Positions 17,155 to 26,014 are shown, counted from the stretch's first letter. The stretch is 51,853 nt of DNA from DATHVR01 sp035461175 (GCA_035461175.1 DATHVR010000114.1:1-51853); one strand, 5' to 3'. Numbers and translations are program-made. The notes: generated by a model not told the origin, from the sequence alone.

Positions 17155-18329
17155 GCGAGGAACGCAACCGCGTCGAAGCGGCTCTCGATCGTCTCTTCGC
17201 CGAGCACGACCCCGCCGATGAGCTCGACTTCTGGGGAGCCCAGTACGACCTCGGGCTGGCCTGGGTGCATTTCCCCGTCGGCTACGGCGGACTGGGGGTG
17301 TCGCCCGGCCTGCAAGCCCGCGTGTACGAGCGTCTCGACGGTGCCGGTGTGTCCCGCGAGAACTTGGCCCGCAACGTGATCGGATACGGCATGGGCGGTC
17401 CCACCGTCCTCACCCACGGGACCGAGGAGCAAAAGCAGCAGTGGCTGCGACCCCTGTTCACCGCCGAGGAAGTCTGGTGCCAGCTGTTCAGCGAACCGTC
17501 GGCGGGGTCGGACTTGGCCGGCCTCGCCACCCGGGCCGTTCGGGATGGCGACGAGTGGGTGGTGAACGGTCAGAAGGTATGGACCACGCTCGCCCACACC
17601 GCCCGCTGGGGGATGCTGGTCGCCCGCACGGACCCCGACCAGCCCAAGCACCGTGGCCTCACCTATTTCATCATCGACATGGACCAGGCCGGTGTCGAGG
17701 TGCGGCCGTTGCGCCAGATCACCGGGGAGGCCGAGTTCAACGAGGTCTACTTCACCGACGCCCGCGTTGCCGACGAATATCGCCTGGGAGGGGTGGGGGA
17801 GGGATGGAGGGTCTCTCTGACCACCCTGATGAATGAACGGGTGGCGATCGGCGCCGCCCTCCCCGCCCGCGGCGAAGGGGCGATCGGCATGGCGCTTGCT
17901 CTGTGGCAGGAGTACGGCGGAGACGCCGTGGCCCGCGACCGTCTGATGCAACTCTGGGTCGAGGCCGAAGTCTTGCGCCTGACCAACGTGCGGGCAGCCC
18001 GGTCCCGCTCGGCCGGGGTGCCGGGTCCGGAGGGATCGACGGCCAAGCTGCACTGGGCCGATCTCAACAAGCGGATCTACTCCTTCTGCGTCGACCTGAT
18101 GGGCCCCGACGGAATGCTCTATCCCGAGACCTACGCCTCCCGGGTTCCGGATGCCTCGGCGATGGGCCGCCGCAGCCCGCAGATGAACTTCCTGCGCGCC
18201 CGCGCCAACTCGATCGAGGGCGGCACCTCGGAGATCATGAAGAACATCCTCGGGGAAAGGGTGCTGGGACTTCCCGGCGAGCCCCGGGTGGACAAGGATT
18301 TGCCCTGGCGGGAAGTTCCCCGCGGGTGA
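17151..18329 (+). CDS. Acyl-CoA dehydrogenase
   Basis: A 392-residue FAD flavoenzyme that introduces the alpha-beta double bond into acyl-CoA and passes electrons to ETF. Family signatures are CQLFSEPSAGSDLAGLATRA and WVVNGQKVWTTLAH in the middle beta domain and SIEGGTSEIMKNILGERVLG at the C-terminus, where the Glu of IEGG is the expected catalytic base. The N-terminal helical domain is short (VEAALDRLFAEHDP), closest to the FadE-type enzymes of actinobacteria. It is coupled to the SDR by ATGA and to the next gene by GTGA. Confidence 0.92.
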   Translation: MSEERNRVEAALDRLFAEHDPADELDFWGAQYDLGLAWVHFPVGYGGLGVSPGLQARVYERLDGAGVSRENLARNVIGYGMGGPTVLTHGTEEQKQQWLRPLFTAEEVWCQLFSEPSAGSDLAGLATRAVRDGDEWVVNGQKVWTTLAHTARWGMLVARTDPDQPKHRGLTYFIIDMDQAGVEVRPLRQITGEAEFNEVYFTDARVADEYRLGGVGEGWRVSLTTLMNERVAIGAALPARGEGAIGMALALWQEYGGDAVARDRLMQLWVEAEVLRLTNVRAARSRSAGVPGPEGSTAKLHWADLNKRIYSFCVDLMGPDGMLYPETYASRVPDASAMGRRSPQMNFLRARANSIEGGTSEIMKNILGERVLGLPGEPRVDKDLPWREVPRG

Positions 18330-19282
18330 CGGATGCGGTTCTCGTGACCCATCGCCTGCCGGCGGGCGTGGACTCCGAGATCCCAGCCGAGTGGACGGTT
18401 TGGGGCGGCGACGGGGCCATGCCGCGTGACCGGCTCCTCGACCAGGTCGCCGATGCCGAGGGTCTGCTGTGCATGCTGGTGGACCGGATCGATCCCGAAT
18501 TACTGACGGCGGCTCCTCACCTGCGTGCCATATCCCAGATGGCGGTGGGAGTGGACAATGTCGACCTGGAAGCCGCCACCGCCGCCGGGCTCCCGGTCGG
18601 CCACACCCCGGGTGTGCTCACCGAGACCACCGCGGACACGGCCTTTGCCCTGCTTGCCGCTGCCACCCGGCGGTTACCCGAAGGCCGGGCGGACCTGCAG
18701 TCCGGCCGGGTGGGGGAGTGGGATCCCGACTACCTGCTCGGGGGCGATCTGTGGGACACGACGCTGGGGATCGTCGGCCTGGGCCGGATCGGATCGGCAG
18801 TGGCCCGGCGGGCGGCCGGTTTCGGGATGGAGATCCTCTACACCGGCCGCGCCCCGAAGGCCGTCGATCACGGGGCCGTGTTCGTGGATCTGGATCAGCT
18901 CCTTGCTCGTTCCGACCACGTGGTTCTGGCGGCGCCGCTCACCGACGAGACTCACCACATGATCGGATCCCGCCGGCTCGTGATGATGCGAGACGGGTCG
19001 ACACTGGTGAATATCGCACGGGGCGGTCTTGTCGATCACGATGCTCTCACCCGGGAGGCCGCTCGCGGTCGGCTCCGGATCGCCCTCGATGTGACCGAAC
19101 CGGAGCCGCTACCCCCCGAGCACCCGTTGTTGCATCTGCCCAACGTGCTGGTGGTCCCACATCTGGGATCGGCCAGTGTGCGCACCCGCGCTGCCATGGC
19201 CCGCTTGGCTGTCGCCAACCTGACCCGGGCCCTGGCGGGTGAACGGATGTCGGCCTGCGCCAATCCCGACGTATACGCCTGA
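18326..19282 (+). CDS. D-isomer-specific 2-hydroxyacid dehydrogenase
   Basis: A 318-residue NAD(P)-dependent enzyme that reduces 2-oxoacids such as glyoxylate or hydroxypyruvate. The nucleotide fold is GIVGLGRIGSAVARRAAGFG. The catalytic Arg lies in VNIARGGLVDHDAL, the Glu in DVTEPEP, and the His in VVPHLGSAS. The start is the GTG at 18326, which overlaps the acyl-CoA dehydrogenase stop (GTGA) and matches the family N-terminus (VLVTHRLP); the open frame upstream is a shadow. It leads into the PEP carboxykinase gene with a 25-base gap, so a link to glyoxylate or gluconeogenic flux is plausible. The substrate is not determined. Confidence 0.9.
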   Translation: MTDAVLVTHRLPAGVDSEIPAEWTVWGGDGAMPRDRLLDQVADAEGLLCMLVDRIDPELLTAAPHLRAISQMAVGVDNVDLEAATAAGLPVGHTPGVLTETTADTAFALLAAATRRLPEGRADLQSGRVGEWDPDYLLGGDLWDTTLGIVGLGRIGSAVARRAAGFGMEILYTGRAPKAVDHGAVFVDLDQLLARSDHVVLAAPLTDETHHMIGSRRLVMMRDGSTLVNIARGGLVDHDALTREAARGRLRIALDVTEPEPLPPEHPLLHLPNVLVVPHLGSASVRTRAAMARLAVANLTRALAGERMSACANPDVYA

Positions 19283-19307
19283 CTACCCACAGACACCTGG
19301 AGGAACA

Positions 19308-20840
19308 ATGAATGAAATACCACCTGCTCGATCCGTCGCCACCAACCCCGGCCATGAACAGTTGCGCCAGTGGGCGCTCGACCTGACTCCCCGGGTCGCC
19401 GTCACCGAGTTCGGGAACCTCAATTATCAGGCCGAGGTGACGGCCCGCCTCAAGAACTCGACCTTCTTCGTGGCCGACCACGAGATCCATCAGAACCGGA
19501 TCGGCCGCGAGGAGGCGACGGAATGGGCCCGGCGCCAGGACGAGTACCTCCGTGACCAGGACATGGTGGCGATCGAGGGGTACATCGGGCCCGAGCCGGA
19601 CTTTCGCACCGGCGTGAGGCTGCTGATCGAGCGATCCCAATCCAACATCGCCGGAATGCAGAGCCATCTCTATTTTCCCCGGGACGACGACTGGGAGCCC
19701 GAGTTCACGGTGATCTACACCCCGGGACTGGCGGCTCCGGGCAAGCCCGACGACAGACTGATCCTGGTCGACCTCGACAACTGGACGACACGGGTCTTCG
19801 GCTCCGACTACTTCGGCGAGTCGAAGATGGGCGGCCTGCGTATGTGGAACCGCCTGGTGTACGACCGGGGCGGCCTGGCACTGCACGCCGGCCTGAAGAC
19901 GTTCCCCGCTCACTCCACCGCCGACGGCGAGGAGCGCTCGATGCTGATCATCGGCCTCTCGGGCACAGGAAAGACCACCACCACTTTCCGGCGTCAGTTG
20001 GAGTCGTTGCCGGTCCAGGACGATTTCATTGCCCTGATGCCGGACGGGATCGTCCACACCACCGAGAACGGCTGCTTCGCCAAGACCTTCGGCCTCGACC
20101 CCGAGGACGAGCCCACCATCTACGGCGGGACCACCCGCCCCGACGCCTGGCTCGAGAACGTGTCGGTAGCTCCCGACGGAAGGGTGGATTTCTTCGACAC
20201 GAGTTACACCGCCAACGGACGCTGCACGTTCCCGCTCGACAACATCGAGCACCGCAGCCCGCTGGGAGTACCCCGGGCCCGGTACCTGCTGATCCTCAAC
20301 CGATCCGACCACATCATCCCGGCGGTGGCCCGGCTCCGCCCCGAACAGGTGGCGGCCTACTTCATGCTGGGCGAGACCAAGGGAACCTCGGCCGGTGGCG
20401 CCGCCGAGGCCGGCAAGAGCCTGCGGGTCCCGGGTACCAACCCGTTCTTCTTCGACGACGACGCCCTGCAGGGGAACCGGCTGCTCGAACTGCTCGAGAC
20501 GATGCCCGACCTGCAGGTGTATCTCCTCAACACCGGGCGGGTAGGGGGCTCCGACGACGACGAGCGTTCTGCCAAGGTCCGGATTTCGGATAGTTCTGCC
20601 ATCGTGGCCGGAATCGTCGAGGAAGCGATCGAGTGGGAGGCGGATCCCGACTTCGGCTACCAAGTGGCCACCGACGTGCCGGGGATCACCAATCCCGAAC
20701 TGCTCCAGCCCCGCCGGCTGTATCAGCGTCAGGGCCGCCAGTCCGAGCACGAGCAGCTGGTCGAACGGCTCACCGCCGAGCGGCGGGCTTATCTGGAGGG
20801 CTACCCGGCTCTCGACCCGCGGGTGCTGGAGGGGCTCTGA
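19308..20840 (+). CDS. pckA: ATP-type phosphoenolpyruvate carboxykinase, divergent
   Basis: A 510-residue protein of the ATP-PEPCK fold that would convert oxaloacetate to PEP for gluconeogenesis. The P-loop is IIGLSGTGKTTTTF (Lys222), the second metal/phosphate motif is QDDFIALMPDG (Asp238, Asp239), then ENGCFAKTFGL and RPDAWLENVSV. Aligned by eye with E. coli PckA, the Mn-binding region GEMKKGM reads GESKMGG: Lys212 is kept as Lys173, but Mn-ligand Lys213 becomes Met174. His232 is kept as His193. The start at 19308 follows a clear GGAGGA element. Most actinobacteria use the GTP-type enzyme, so this ATP-type homologue is notable; the metal-site change makes the exact activity less certain. 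Confidence 0.78.
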   Translation: MNEIPPARSVATNPGHEQLRQWALDLTPRVAVTEFGNLNYQAEVTARLKNSTFFVADHEIHQNRIGREEATEWARRQDEYLRDQDMVAIEGYIGPEPDFRTGVRLLIERSQSNIAGMQSHLYFPRDDDWEPEFTVIYTPGLAAPGKPDDRLILVDLDNWTTRVFGSDYFGESKMGGLRMWNRLVYDRGGLALHAGLKTFPAHSTADGEERSMLIIGLSGTGKTTTTFRRQLESLPVQDDFIALMPDGIVHTTENGCFAKTFGLDPEDEPTIYGGTTRPDAWLENVSVAPDGRVDFFDTSYTANGRCTFPLDNIEHRSPLGVPRARYLLILNRSDHIIPAVARLRPEQVAAYFMLGETKGTSAGGAAEAGKSLRVPGTNPFFFDDDALQGNRLLELLETMPDLQVYLLNTGRVGGSDDDERSAKVRISDSSAIVAGIVEEAIEWEADPDFGYQVATDVPGITNPELLQPRRLYQRQGRQSEHEQLVERLTAERRAYLEGYPALDPRVLEGL

Positions 20841-20876
20841 GCCACCAGACCGGACCCCTCGGGCGGCCAGGAAAGA

Positions 20877-21506
20877 TCAGGCGGGGTCGGGTTGGACGGC
20901 GACCAGGGTCCCACCGTCGATGAGGACGGTGGCCACCGGGCCCGTGAAGAGGTTGGAGACGCCCCGGGTGGATCCGGGGTAGAGGTCGGCTCGGTCGAGG
21001 TTCCAGCGCAGGCCGGTGGTGGTGACCCCGGCGGCGGGCCCGTCGACGGCGAGCAGCGTCAGCAGACTCCCGGAGGTGCCGTGGAGCGTCACCCCGGCCC
21101 GGATCACCCGCACCCGGGCCCGGGCCGCCACCCACTCCAGGTCGACGCCGGCCCAGCGCTCGGAGGTGAGGAGCATCACGGTGCCCAGGAGATGGTCGAA
21201 CCTGCCTCCCTGGCCCCCGAGAACGACTATTCGCTCGGGTTCCAGCCGCAGAGCGGCCTGCAACGCCAGATCGAGGTCGGTGGCGTCCTTGTCGGGGGAG
21301 TGGCGCTCGATCTCGGCGCTGGTGGCCTCCAGCGCCTGGGGACCGACCGAGTCGAGGTCGCCCACGACCAGATCGACGTCGATCCCCCACGACAGCGCCG
21401 TGTCCAGGCCCGAGTCGGCCGCGATCAGGTAGGCGTCGTCGGGGATCTCGCCCGCCAGGGTCGAGGGGAGTGGCTCGCCGCCACTCAAGACGACCACGGT
21501 CCTCAT
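20877..21506 (-). CDS. Thiamine pyrophosphokinase
   Basis: A 209-residue enzyme that transfers pyrophosphate from ATP to thiamine. The expected motifs are LIAADSGLD, LVVGDLDSVG and SPDKDATDLDLAL in the N-terminal catalytic domain, then GGQGGRFDHLLG. The C-terminal thiamine-binding domain has GVTTTGLRWNLD and STRGVSNLF. The start at 21506 follows AAGGAG; an alternative start 7 codons upstream lacks that. It is probably in a separate transcript from the S9 peptidase because a strong hairpin lies between them. Confidence 0.92.
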   Translation of the reverse strand: MRTVVVLSGGEPLPSTLAGEIPDDAYLIAADSGLDTALSWGIDVDLVVGDLDSVGPQALEATSAEIERHSPDKDATDLDLALQAALRLEPERIVVLGGQGGRFDHLLGTVMLLTSERWAGVDLEWVAARARVRVIRAGVTLHGTSGSLLTLLAVDGPAAGVTTTGLRWNLDRADLYPGSTRGVSNLFTGPVATVLIDGGTLVAVQPDPA

Positions 21507-21531
21507 CCGGCTCTCCTTGAATGACAAAATC

Positions 21532-21559
21532 GTCTTACGCGCGCTAACGCGGGTAAGAC
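21532..21559 (-). terminator. 28-bp near-perfect dyad followed by a short T-run
   Basis: GTCTTAC-G-CGCG, loop CTAA, CGCG-G-GTAAGAC, complementary except for one G-G mismatch. Read on the minus strand it is followed by GATTTTG. It lies 26 bases beyond the S9 peptidase stop and 25 bases before the thiamine pyrophosphokinase start. It is best read as the terminator of the peptidase gene. Confidence 0.75.
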
Positions 21560-21585
21560 TTCAACCTCAAGTTCAGGGTTAGGGC

Positions 21586-23505
21586 TCATAGCCACCGCTG
21601 GAGCCAGCCCAGCACCTCTTCGTACCAACGGATCGAGTTGCTCCGAGAGAGGATCCAGTGGTTCTCGTCGGGGAAGTAAACCAGTCGGGCCGGGACCCCC
21701 TTGGCGACGAGAACTCCGTAGAGCTCGAGGCCCTGGGTGATGGGAACCCGGGCGTCCCGTTCCCCGTGGATGACCAGGGTGGGGGTGTTGTATCCGGCGG
21801 CATGGGCCGAGGGGCTCCACCTCTCCACCGCGGCGCGGTCGTCCCAGATCTCGCCGCCGTAGGCGCGGGCCCGTCCGGAGGTGACATCGGAGGCGTACAT
21901 CCCGGGGAGGGAGGTGACGGCGGCGTGGGCGACGGCGGCGGCGTAGCGGTCGGTCTGGGAGATGATCCAGGCAGTGAGATAGCCGCCGTAGGAGCCGCCG
22001 GTGACGGCCATCCGCTCGGGATCGGCGAGTCCGGCGGTGACGAGGTGATCGGTGGCGAGCTCGACGTCCTGGAAGGGCAGATCGCCCCAGGCCCCGTGGA
22101 TCGAGGCGGTGAATTCCTCTCCCCATCCCGTCGAGCCATGGAAGTTGACCAGGGCCACCCGATAGCCGGCGCCGGCCAGGATCTGGGGGTTCCAGCGCCA
22201 GTGCCAGGCGTTGCCGAACACGCCGTGGGGGCCACCGTGGATCATGTGGACCAGGGGAAGCGGTTCCTGCGGGTCGGCATCGGGTGGGTCGATCACCCAC
22301 ATCTGTATCGGGTCGCCGTTGCCCCCCGAGAACGTCAACTCGCGTGCGGTTCCCGTGGCCCCGAGGGCAACGGAGGCGAAGTCGGTGACGGGAACCGCGG
22401 TTCCGTCTTCCAGCCGGTGTACCTCCGGTGGCCGGGTGAGGGAATGGGCGAGGGCGTAGATCCGGCCGTCCGGGGCCACGGTCGGATCCGAGGCCCACCC
22501 CTCCTCGGTGATCGGCTCCGGTTCCGCCGCCTCCGGCGCCAGTCTCCACACCCGGGATTGGCCCCGATCCTCGGCAGTCAGCAGGATCCCCCCATCCTCC
22601 ATCCACTCCCATCGATCGGGAGACCGGTCCCATCCCGGTGCCAGTTCCACCTCGGTGCCGTCGGCCAGGTCGTGGCGAATGAGGCGGGTCGGGCAGGCGT
22701 AGAAGTCAGGCTCGGACTGGTATCCGTAGACCAGGGCCGAACCGTCGCCGGTGAAACGGGGCCGCCGGCTGTGTCCCGGGCTCTCGGGATCGAGCCGGCG
22801 GAGCCCGGAGCCATCCACACCGATCACGAAGGCCGACCAGCACAGTTGGCGGTGGGGCGGATCGGAGTCGTTCGCCGAGAAGGCGATCAGGCTGCCATCG
22901 GGAGAGATGTCGAGCTCTCCGATGATGTCATTGGTCGACGGCCACGCCCAGAACCGGGTGGCGCCCGGAGTCAGGTCCGTGATCGACCCGTCGGCTGGGT
23001 CGAGGATGACCGGGTGATAGACATGCTCCAGCCAGGTGTCCCAATAGCGGTAGATGGCGTCTTCGGTGGCGCGGACGCTGAGGCGACCATCGGGCTCGTG
23101 ACTCCCGGTGGCCTCCAGGTCGGGGTGCTGTCGCCACAGGGTGGCGAGTGCCACCAGGCGGCCGTCGGGGAGCCACTTCACCCCCACCGCTCCCAGGGGT
23201 AGTTCGCCCACCGCGGTCGCCTCGCCGCCGTCGAGTGGCTGGATGTGGACCTGACGATGCTCCTCGCGCTTGCGGAGGTAGGCGACCTGGGTGCGGTCCC
23301 GGGAGACGCTCAGGCCCGAGATGGTCCCGGCCGCGAACCGGCGCTTCTCTTTCCCGTCCGGGTCGATCCACCAGACGATGGTCTCGGCCTCGTCGGTCTC
23401 GGGATCGTGGGTGGTGACGGGTACCAGCAGGCGGTCGACGGCGACGGCCACCGGCGCTCCCACCCGGGGTATATCCCAGAGCGCCGTAGGGGTGAGGTCG
23501 GTCAT
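21586..23505 (-). CDS. S9 prolyl oligopeptidase family peptidase (acylaminoacyl-peptidase-like)
   Basis: A 639-residue serine peptidase. An N-terminal beta-propeller (about residues 1-370), with repeated blades such as ISPDGSLIAFSAND, gates access. A C-terminal alpha/beta-hydrolase domain carries the triad: nucleophile Ser505 in VTGGSYGGYLTAW, Asp584 in HGERDARVP, and His616 in DENHW. The order and spacing are those of dipeptidyl aminopeptidase/acylaminoacyl peptidase. There is no signal peptide, so it is probably cytoplasmic and cleaves short peptides. The start at 23505 matches the first propeller strand; the upstream part of the open frame is not conserved-looking. It is divergent from pfkA. 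Confidence 0.9.
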   Translation of the reverse strand: MTDLTPTALWDIPRVGAPVAVAVDRLLVPVTTHDPETDEAETIVWWIDPDGKEKRRFAAGTISGLSVSRDRTQVAYLRKREEHRQVHIQPLDGGEATAVGELPLGAVGVKWLPDGRLVALATLWRQHPDLEATGSHEPDGRLSVRATEDAIYRYWDTWLEHVYHPVILDPADGSITDLTPGATRFWAWPSTNDIIGELDISPDGSLIAFSANDSDPPHRQLCWSAFVIGVDGSGLRRLDPESPGHSRRPRFTGDGSALVYGYQSEPDFYACPTRLIRHDLADGTEVELAPGWDRSPDRWEWMEDGGILLTAEDRGQSRVWRLAPEAAEPEPITEEGWASDPTVAPDGRIYALAHSLTRPPEVHRLEDGTAVPVTDFASVALGATGTARELTFSGGNGDPIQMWVIDPPDADPQEPLPLVHMIHGGPHGVFGNAWHWRWNPQILAGAGYRVALVNFHGSTGWGEEFTASIHGAWGDLPFQDVELATDHLVTAGLADPERMAVTGGSYGGYLTAWIISQTDRYAAAVAHAAVTSLPGMYASDVTSGRARAYGGEIWDDRAAVERWSPSAHAAGYNTPTLVIHGERDARVPITQGLELYGVLVAKGVPARLVYFPDENHWILSRSNSIRWYEEVLGWLQRWL

Positions 23506-23652
23506 CCTTCGATGTTGCCATATCACCGCGGTCGAGAACGCAATCCCGAGGGGGGCTGAGGGGCAGCCTTCGTGGGCGGGGCCGGCCCAGCGAGATGGTG
23601 GCATTACGGCCACGGGCCGAAGCAGCGACGCCAGCCGTGATCGGCCCGCCGT

Positions 23653-23658
23653 TACGCT
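23653..23658 (+). promoter_or_regulatory. Candidate -10 element (TACGCT) of pfkA
   Basis: TACGCT ends 8 bases before the ATG at 23667, with GAGTCGTC between and no Shine-Dalgarno. This predicts a leaderless mRNA. No -35 consensus is visible in the 161-base divergent gap. Confidence 0.5.
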
Positions 23659-23666
23659 GAGTCGTC

Positions 23667-24752
23667 ATGGCAATCGGAGTTCTCACCAGCGGGGGCGATG
23701 CCCCGGGAATGAACGCCGCCATCCGGGCGGTGACAAAAGTCGCCGCCTCACGCGGACACGAGGTCTGGGGTGTCGTCGACGGGTTCGACGGCCTGATCGA
23801 TTCCAACCTGCGGCCCCTGACCCGGCGGGTCGGGGGGCGGGGAAAGCTGAGCCCGCTCGCCGAGGTCGACTACGCCGGGGGTAGGGGTGGGACGGTCCTG
23901 GGAACGGCCCGCAGCCCCCGCTTCTTCGGGCGGGAGGGCCGGGCCCGGGCCGCCCGGACGGTGAGCGACTACTCCCTCGACGGCATTGTCGTGATCGGGG
24001 GCAACGGCTCGATGGAGGGCGCCCACCTCATCGCCACCGAGCACGGAGTTCCCGTGATCGGAATCCCGGCCTCGATCGACAACGACATCGGCCTGACCCG
24101 CGAGGCGATCGGGGTCGACACGGCGCTCAACACGATCGTCGAGGCGTGCGATCGGATCGGGGACACTGCCAGTTCCCACCACCGCGCCTTCGTGGTCGAG
24201 GTGATGGGACGCAACTCGGGCTATCTCGCCATGGCGGCGGCGGTGGCGACGGCGGCCGATGCCGTGCTGCTTCCCGAGCAGGGACGCAGCACCGAGGAGG
24301 TGGTGGCGGCGCTCGCCGACGTGCTTCGCCAGAGTTTCGCCTCCACCCGTGAAAAGCAGCGGGTCCTGATCCTGAAGGCCGAGGGCGTCCACATCCTCAC
24401 CGAACAGCTGGTCGACACCGTGCGCAGAGAAGTGGAAGGCGAGCTCGAGGTCGAGATCCGTGCCACCGTCCTGGGCCATCTGGTGCGAGGAGGCAACGCC
24501 TCGTTCCGCGACCGCCTGCTGGCGGGTCGGTTCGGACTGGTTGCCGTCACCGGACTCCTCGACGGCCACACCGACCGGATGGTGGGATGGAACCTGGCCG
24601 GTCCCGGCCTCGACACGTCGGACAGCTGGATCAAGCTGTTCCCGATCACCGAGGTCCTGGCGGAGACCGCAGCCCTGCTCGACGGCTCCAGCCAGGTCAC
24701 GCTCGATCGGGTACGCCGGATGGAGGAGATCCAGGGCGTTTTGTCGATCTAG
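23667..24752 (+). CDS. pfkA: 6-phosphofructokinase, PfkA family, unusual active-site signature
   Basis: A 361-residue glycolytic kinase that phosphorylates fructose 6-phosphate. Family segments are GVLTSGGDAPGMNAAIRA, IPASIDNDIGL (catalytic Asp138), VDTALNTIVEA and EVMGRNSGYLA. The phosphoryl-donor motif, GGDGS in E. coli, reads GGNGS here, so the Mg-binding Asp103 equivalent is Asn113. The Gly before TIDND is Ala135. In the family, Gly at the 104 position favours ATP and Asp favours pyrophosphate; this protein keeps Gly114, so ATP use is more likely, with the metal site altered. Its stop shares CTAG (24749-24752) with the opposing ATP-grasp gene. Confidence 0.9.
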   Translation: MAIGVLTSGGDAPGMNAAIRAVTKVAASRGHEVWGVVDGFDGLIDSNLRPLTRRVGGRGKLSPLAEVDYAGGRGGTVLGTARSPRFFGREGRARAARTVSDYSLDGIVVIGGNGSMEGAHLIATEHGVPVIGIPASIDNDIGLTREAIGVDTALNTIVEACDRIGDTASSHHRAFVVEVMGRNSGYLAMAAAVATAADAVLLPEQGRSTEEVVAALADVLRQSFASTREKQRVLILKAEGVHILTEQLVDTVRREVEGELEVEIRATVLGHLVRGGNASFRDRLLAGRFGLVAVTGLLDGHTDRMVGWNLAGPGLDTSDSWIKLFPITEVLAETAALLDGSSQVTLDRVRRMEEIQGVLSI

Positions 24753-25972
24753 ACCGTCTCGGCCTCAATGCGCACGTCGAGGGCGGCGGTGGCCTCACGC
24801 AGGCGATCGACCACCTCATCGGGTGTCCGCCCCACTGCGAATACGAAACCCAGATAGCGGTCGCCGTCCGGGAGCGGCCGGACCGGCGTCCCGGTCGGAA
24901 TGGTGACGTCGATCTCGACCACGCCCTCGATGGCACGGGCGGCATCGATGCCGTCGACTCCGGCCATCACACCCGACCGGGTGACCGGAAGCATCATCAC
25001 CCCTGACGCTCCCGGCTGACGGGCCGGGGGTCGCCCGCGACCCACCGCCACCGAGAGGATCAGCTCCTCGAGTGAGGTGCCCATGAGGCCGAAGCGCAGA
25101 GACCGTGAACAGAGGCCGCCGATGGAGCGGGCCGCCACTTCGAGCAGGTGGACCCGGCCCGAGGGATCGATCATCGCTTCGGCGTGGATCGGCCCATGGG
25201 TTAGTCCCAGCCCGGCACAGGCGGCCGAGATCACCCGGTTCAGTTCGGCCAGCACCTCCGGCGGCTGCCGACTGGGGGTGACCAGAAGTGTTTCGGGGAA
25301 GGTAGGGCCGGTGGGGGTGTCGGGCTTGTCGAACACCGCCAGGGTGGACAGTCCGCTCTCGACCAGCATCCCTTCCAGAGCCACCTCGGATCCGGTCAGC
25401 CACGCTTCCGCCAGGAGCGGCCCCTCCTCGCCCAGGTCGGCGGCGATCCGGGCCACGGTGGCGAGGGCGTCGGTGTCGTCGGGATCATCGATCCGCAACA
25501 CACCGCGCGAGGCAGAACCTGTGCGCGGCTTGAGAACCAGCGGGAATCCGAGCTCCCGACCGGCCCGGGCCAACTCACCGGGCCGAGCCGGGTCCACCGC
25601 CCGGAAGTGAGGTTGGGGGACCTCGAATACAGCCAACCGGGTGCGAAGCTCGAGCTTGTCGCGGGTGGCGGCGGCGGCGGCAGGAGAGTGATGGTCGAGG
25701 CCCAGGGCCTCGGAGGCGAGGGCGGCGGCCACTACCCCGGCGTCGTCGGCGGCGACGATGGCGTCGATGGGGGATCGGTCGGCCAAACCGACGATGGCTT
25801 CGGCGGCGGCGGCAGGATCGGAGCAGTCGATGCGCACGAAACGGTCGCCCATCTCCAGCGGGGGGGTCTCCTCGGAGGCCACCGCCAGTTCGACTCCCAG
25901 GCGATCGGCGGCGCGCACGAAGTCGGGGGTGCGGTAGGACGAGGTGGGAAGTATGACTAAGACTCGGGCCAT
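24749..25972 (-). CDS. ATP-grasp ligase-like protein, substrate unknown
   Basis: A 407-residue protein of the carbamoyl-phosphate-synthase/biotin-carboxylase-like ATP-grasp fold. The N-terminal pre-ATP-grasp domain begins VLVILPTSSYRTPDFVRAAD. The ATP-grasp core has FPLVLKPRTGSASRGV (ATP lysine) and a metal-binding part with HAEAMIDPSGRVHLLEVAAR. A C-terminal domain with DRYLGFVFAVGRTPDEV follows. This layout resembles BacD-like L-amino-acid ligases and other peptide-forming ATP-grasp enzymes, which join an activated carboxylate to an amine. No biosynthetic partners flank it. The ATG at 25972 matches the first beta-strand. It stands divergent from nfuA with only 42 bases between start codons. 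Confidence 0.8.
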   Translation of the reverse strand: MARVLVILPTSSYRTPDFVRAADRLGVELAVASEETPPLEMGDRFVRIDCSDPAAAAEAIVGLADRSPIDAIVAADDAGVVAAALASEALGLDHHSPAAAAATRDKLELRTRLAVFEVPQPHFRAVDPARPGELARAGRELGFPLVLKPRTGSASRGVLRIDDPDDTDALATVARIAADLGEEGPLLAEAWLTGSEVALEGMLVESGLSTLAVFDKPDTPTGPTFPETLLVTPSRQPPEVLAELNRVISAACAGLGLTHGPIHAEAMIDPSGRVHLLEVAARSIGGLCSRSLRFGLMGTSLEELILSVAVGRGRPPARQPGASGVMMLPVTRSGVMAGVDGIDAARAIEGVVEIDVTIPTGTPVRPLPDGDRYLGFVFAVGRTPDEVVDRLREATAALDVRIEAETV

Positions 25973-25998
25973 GGGTGTGGAGAAGAGCGCCTGCTCGG

Positions 25999-26004
25999 TA
26001 GGAT
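25999..26004 (+). promoter_or_regulatory. Candidate -10 element (TAGGAT) of nfuA
   Basis: TAGGAT ends 10 bases before the ATG at 26015. It overlaps an upstream in-frame ATG at 26003, so 26015 is the better start. The identical hexamer precedes the permease operon at 5483. Confidence 0.5.
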
Positions 26005-26014
26005 GGTCCCACAC

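Noticed and set aside
19047..20750. A 567-codon minus-strand frame opposite pckA
   Set aside because: It lies opposite the P-loop-bearing PEPCK and has no recognisable domain, so it is a shadow.
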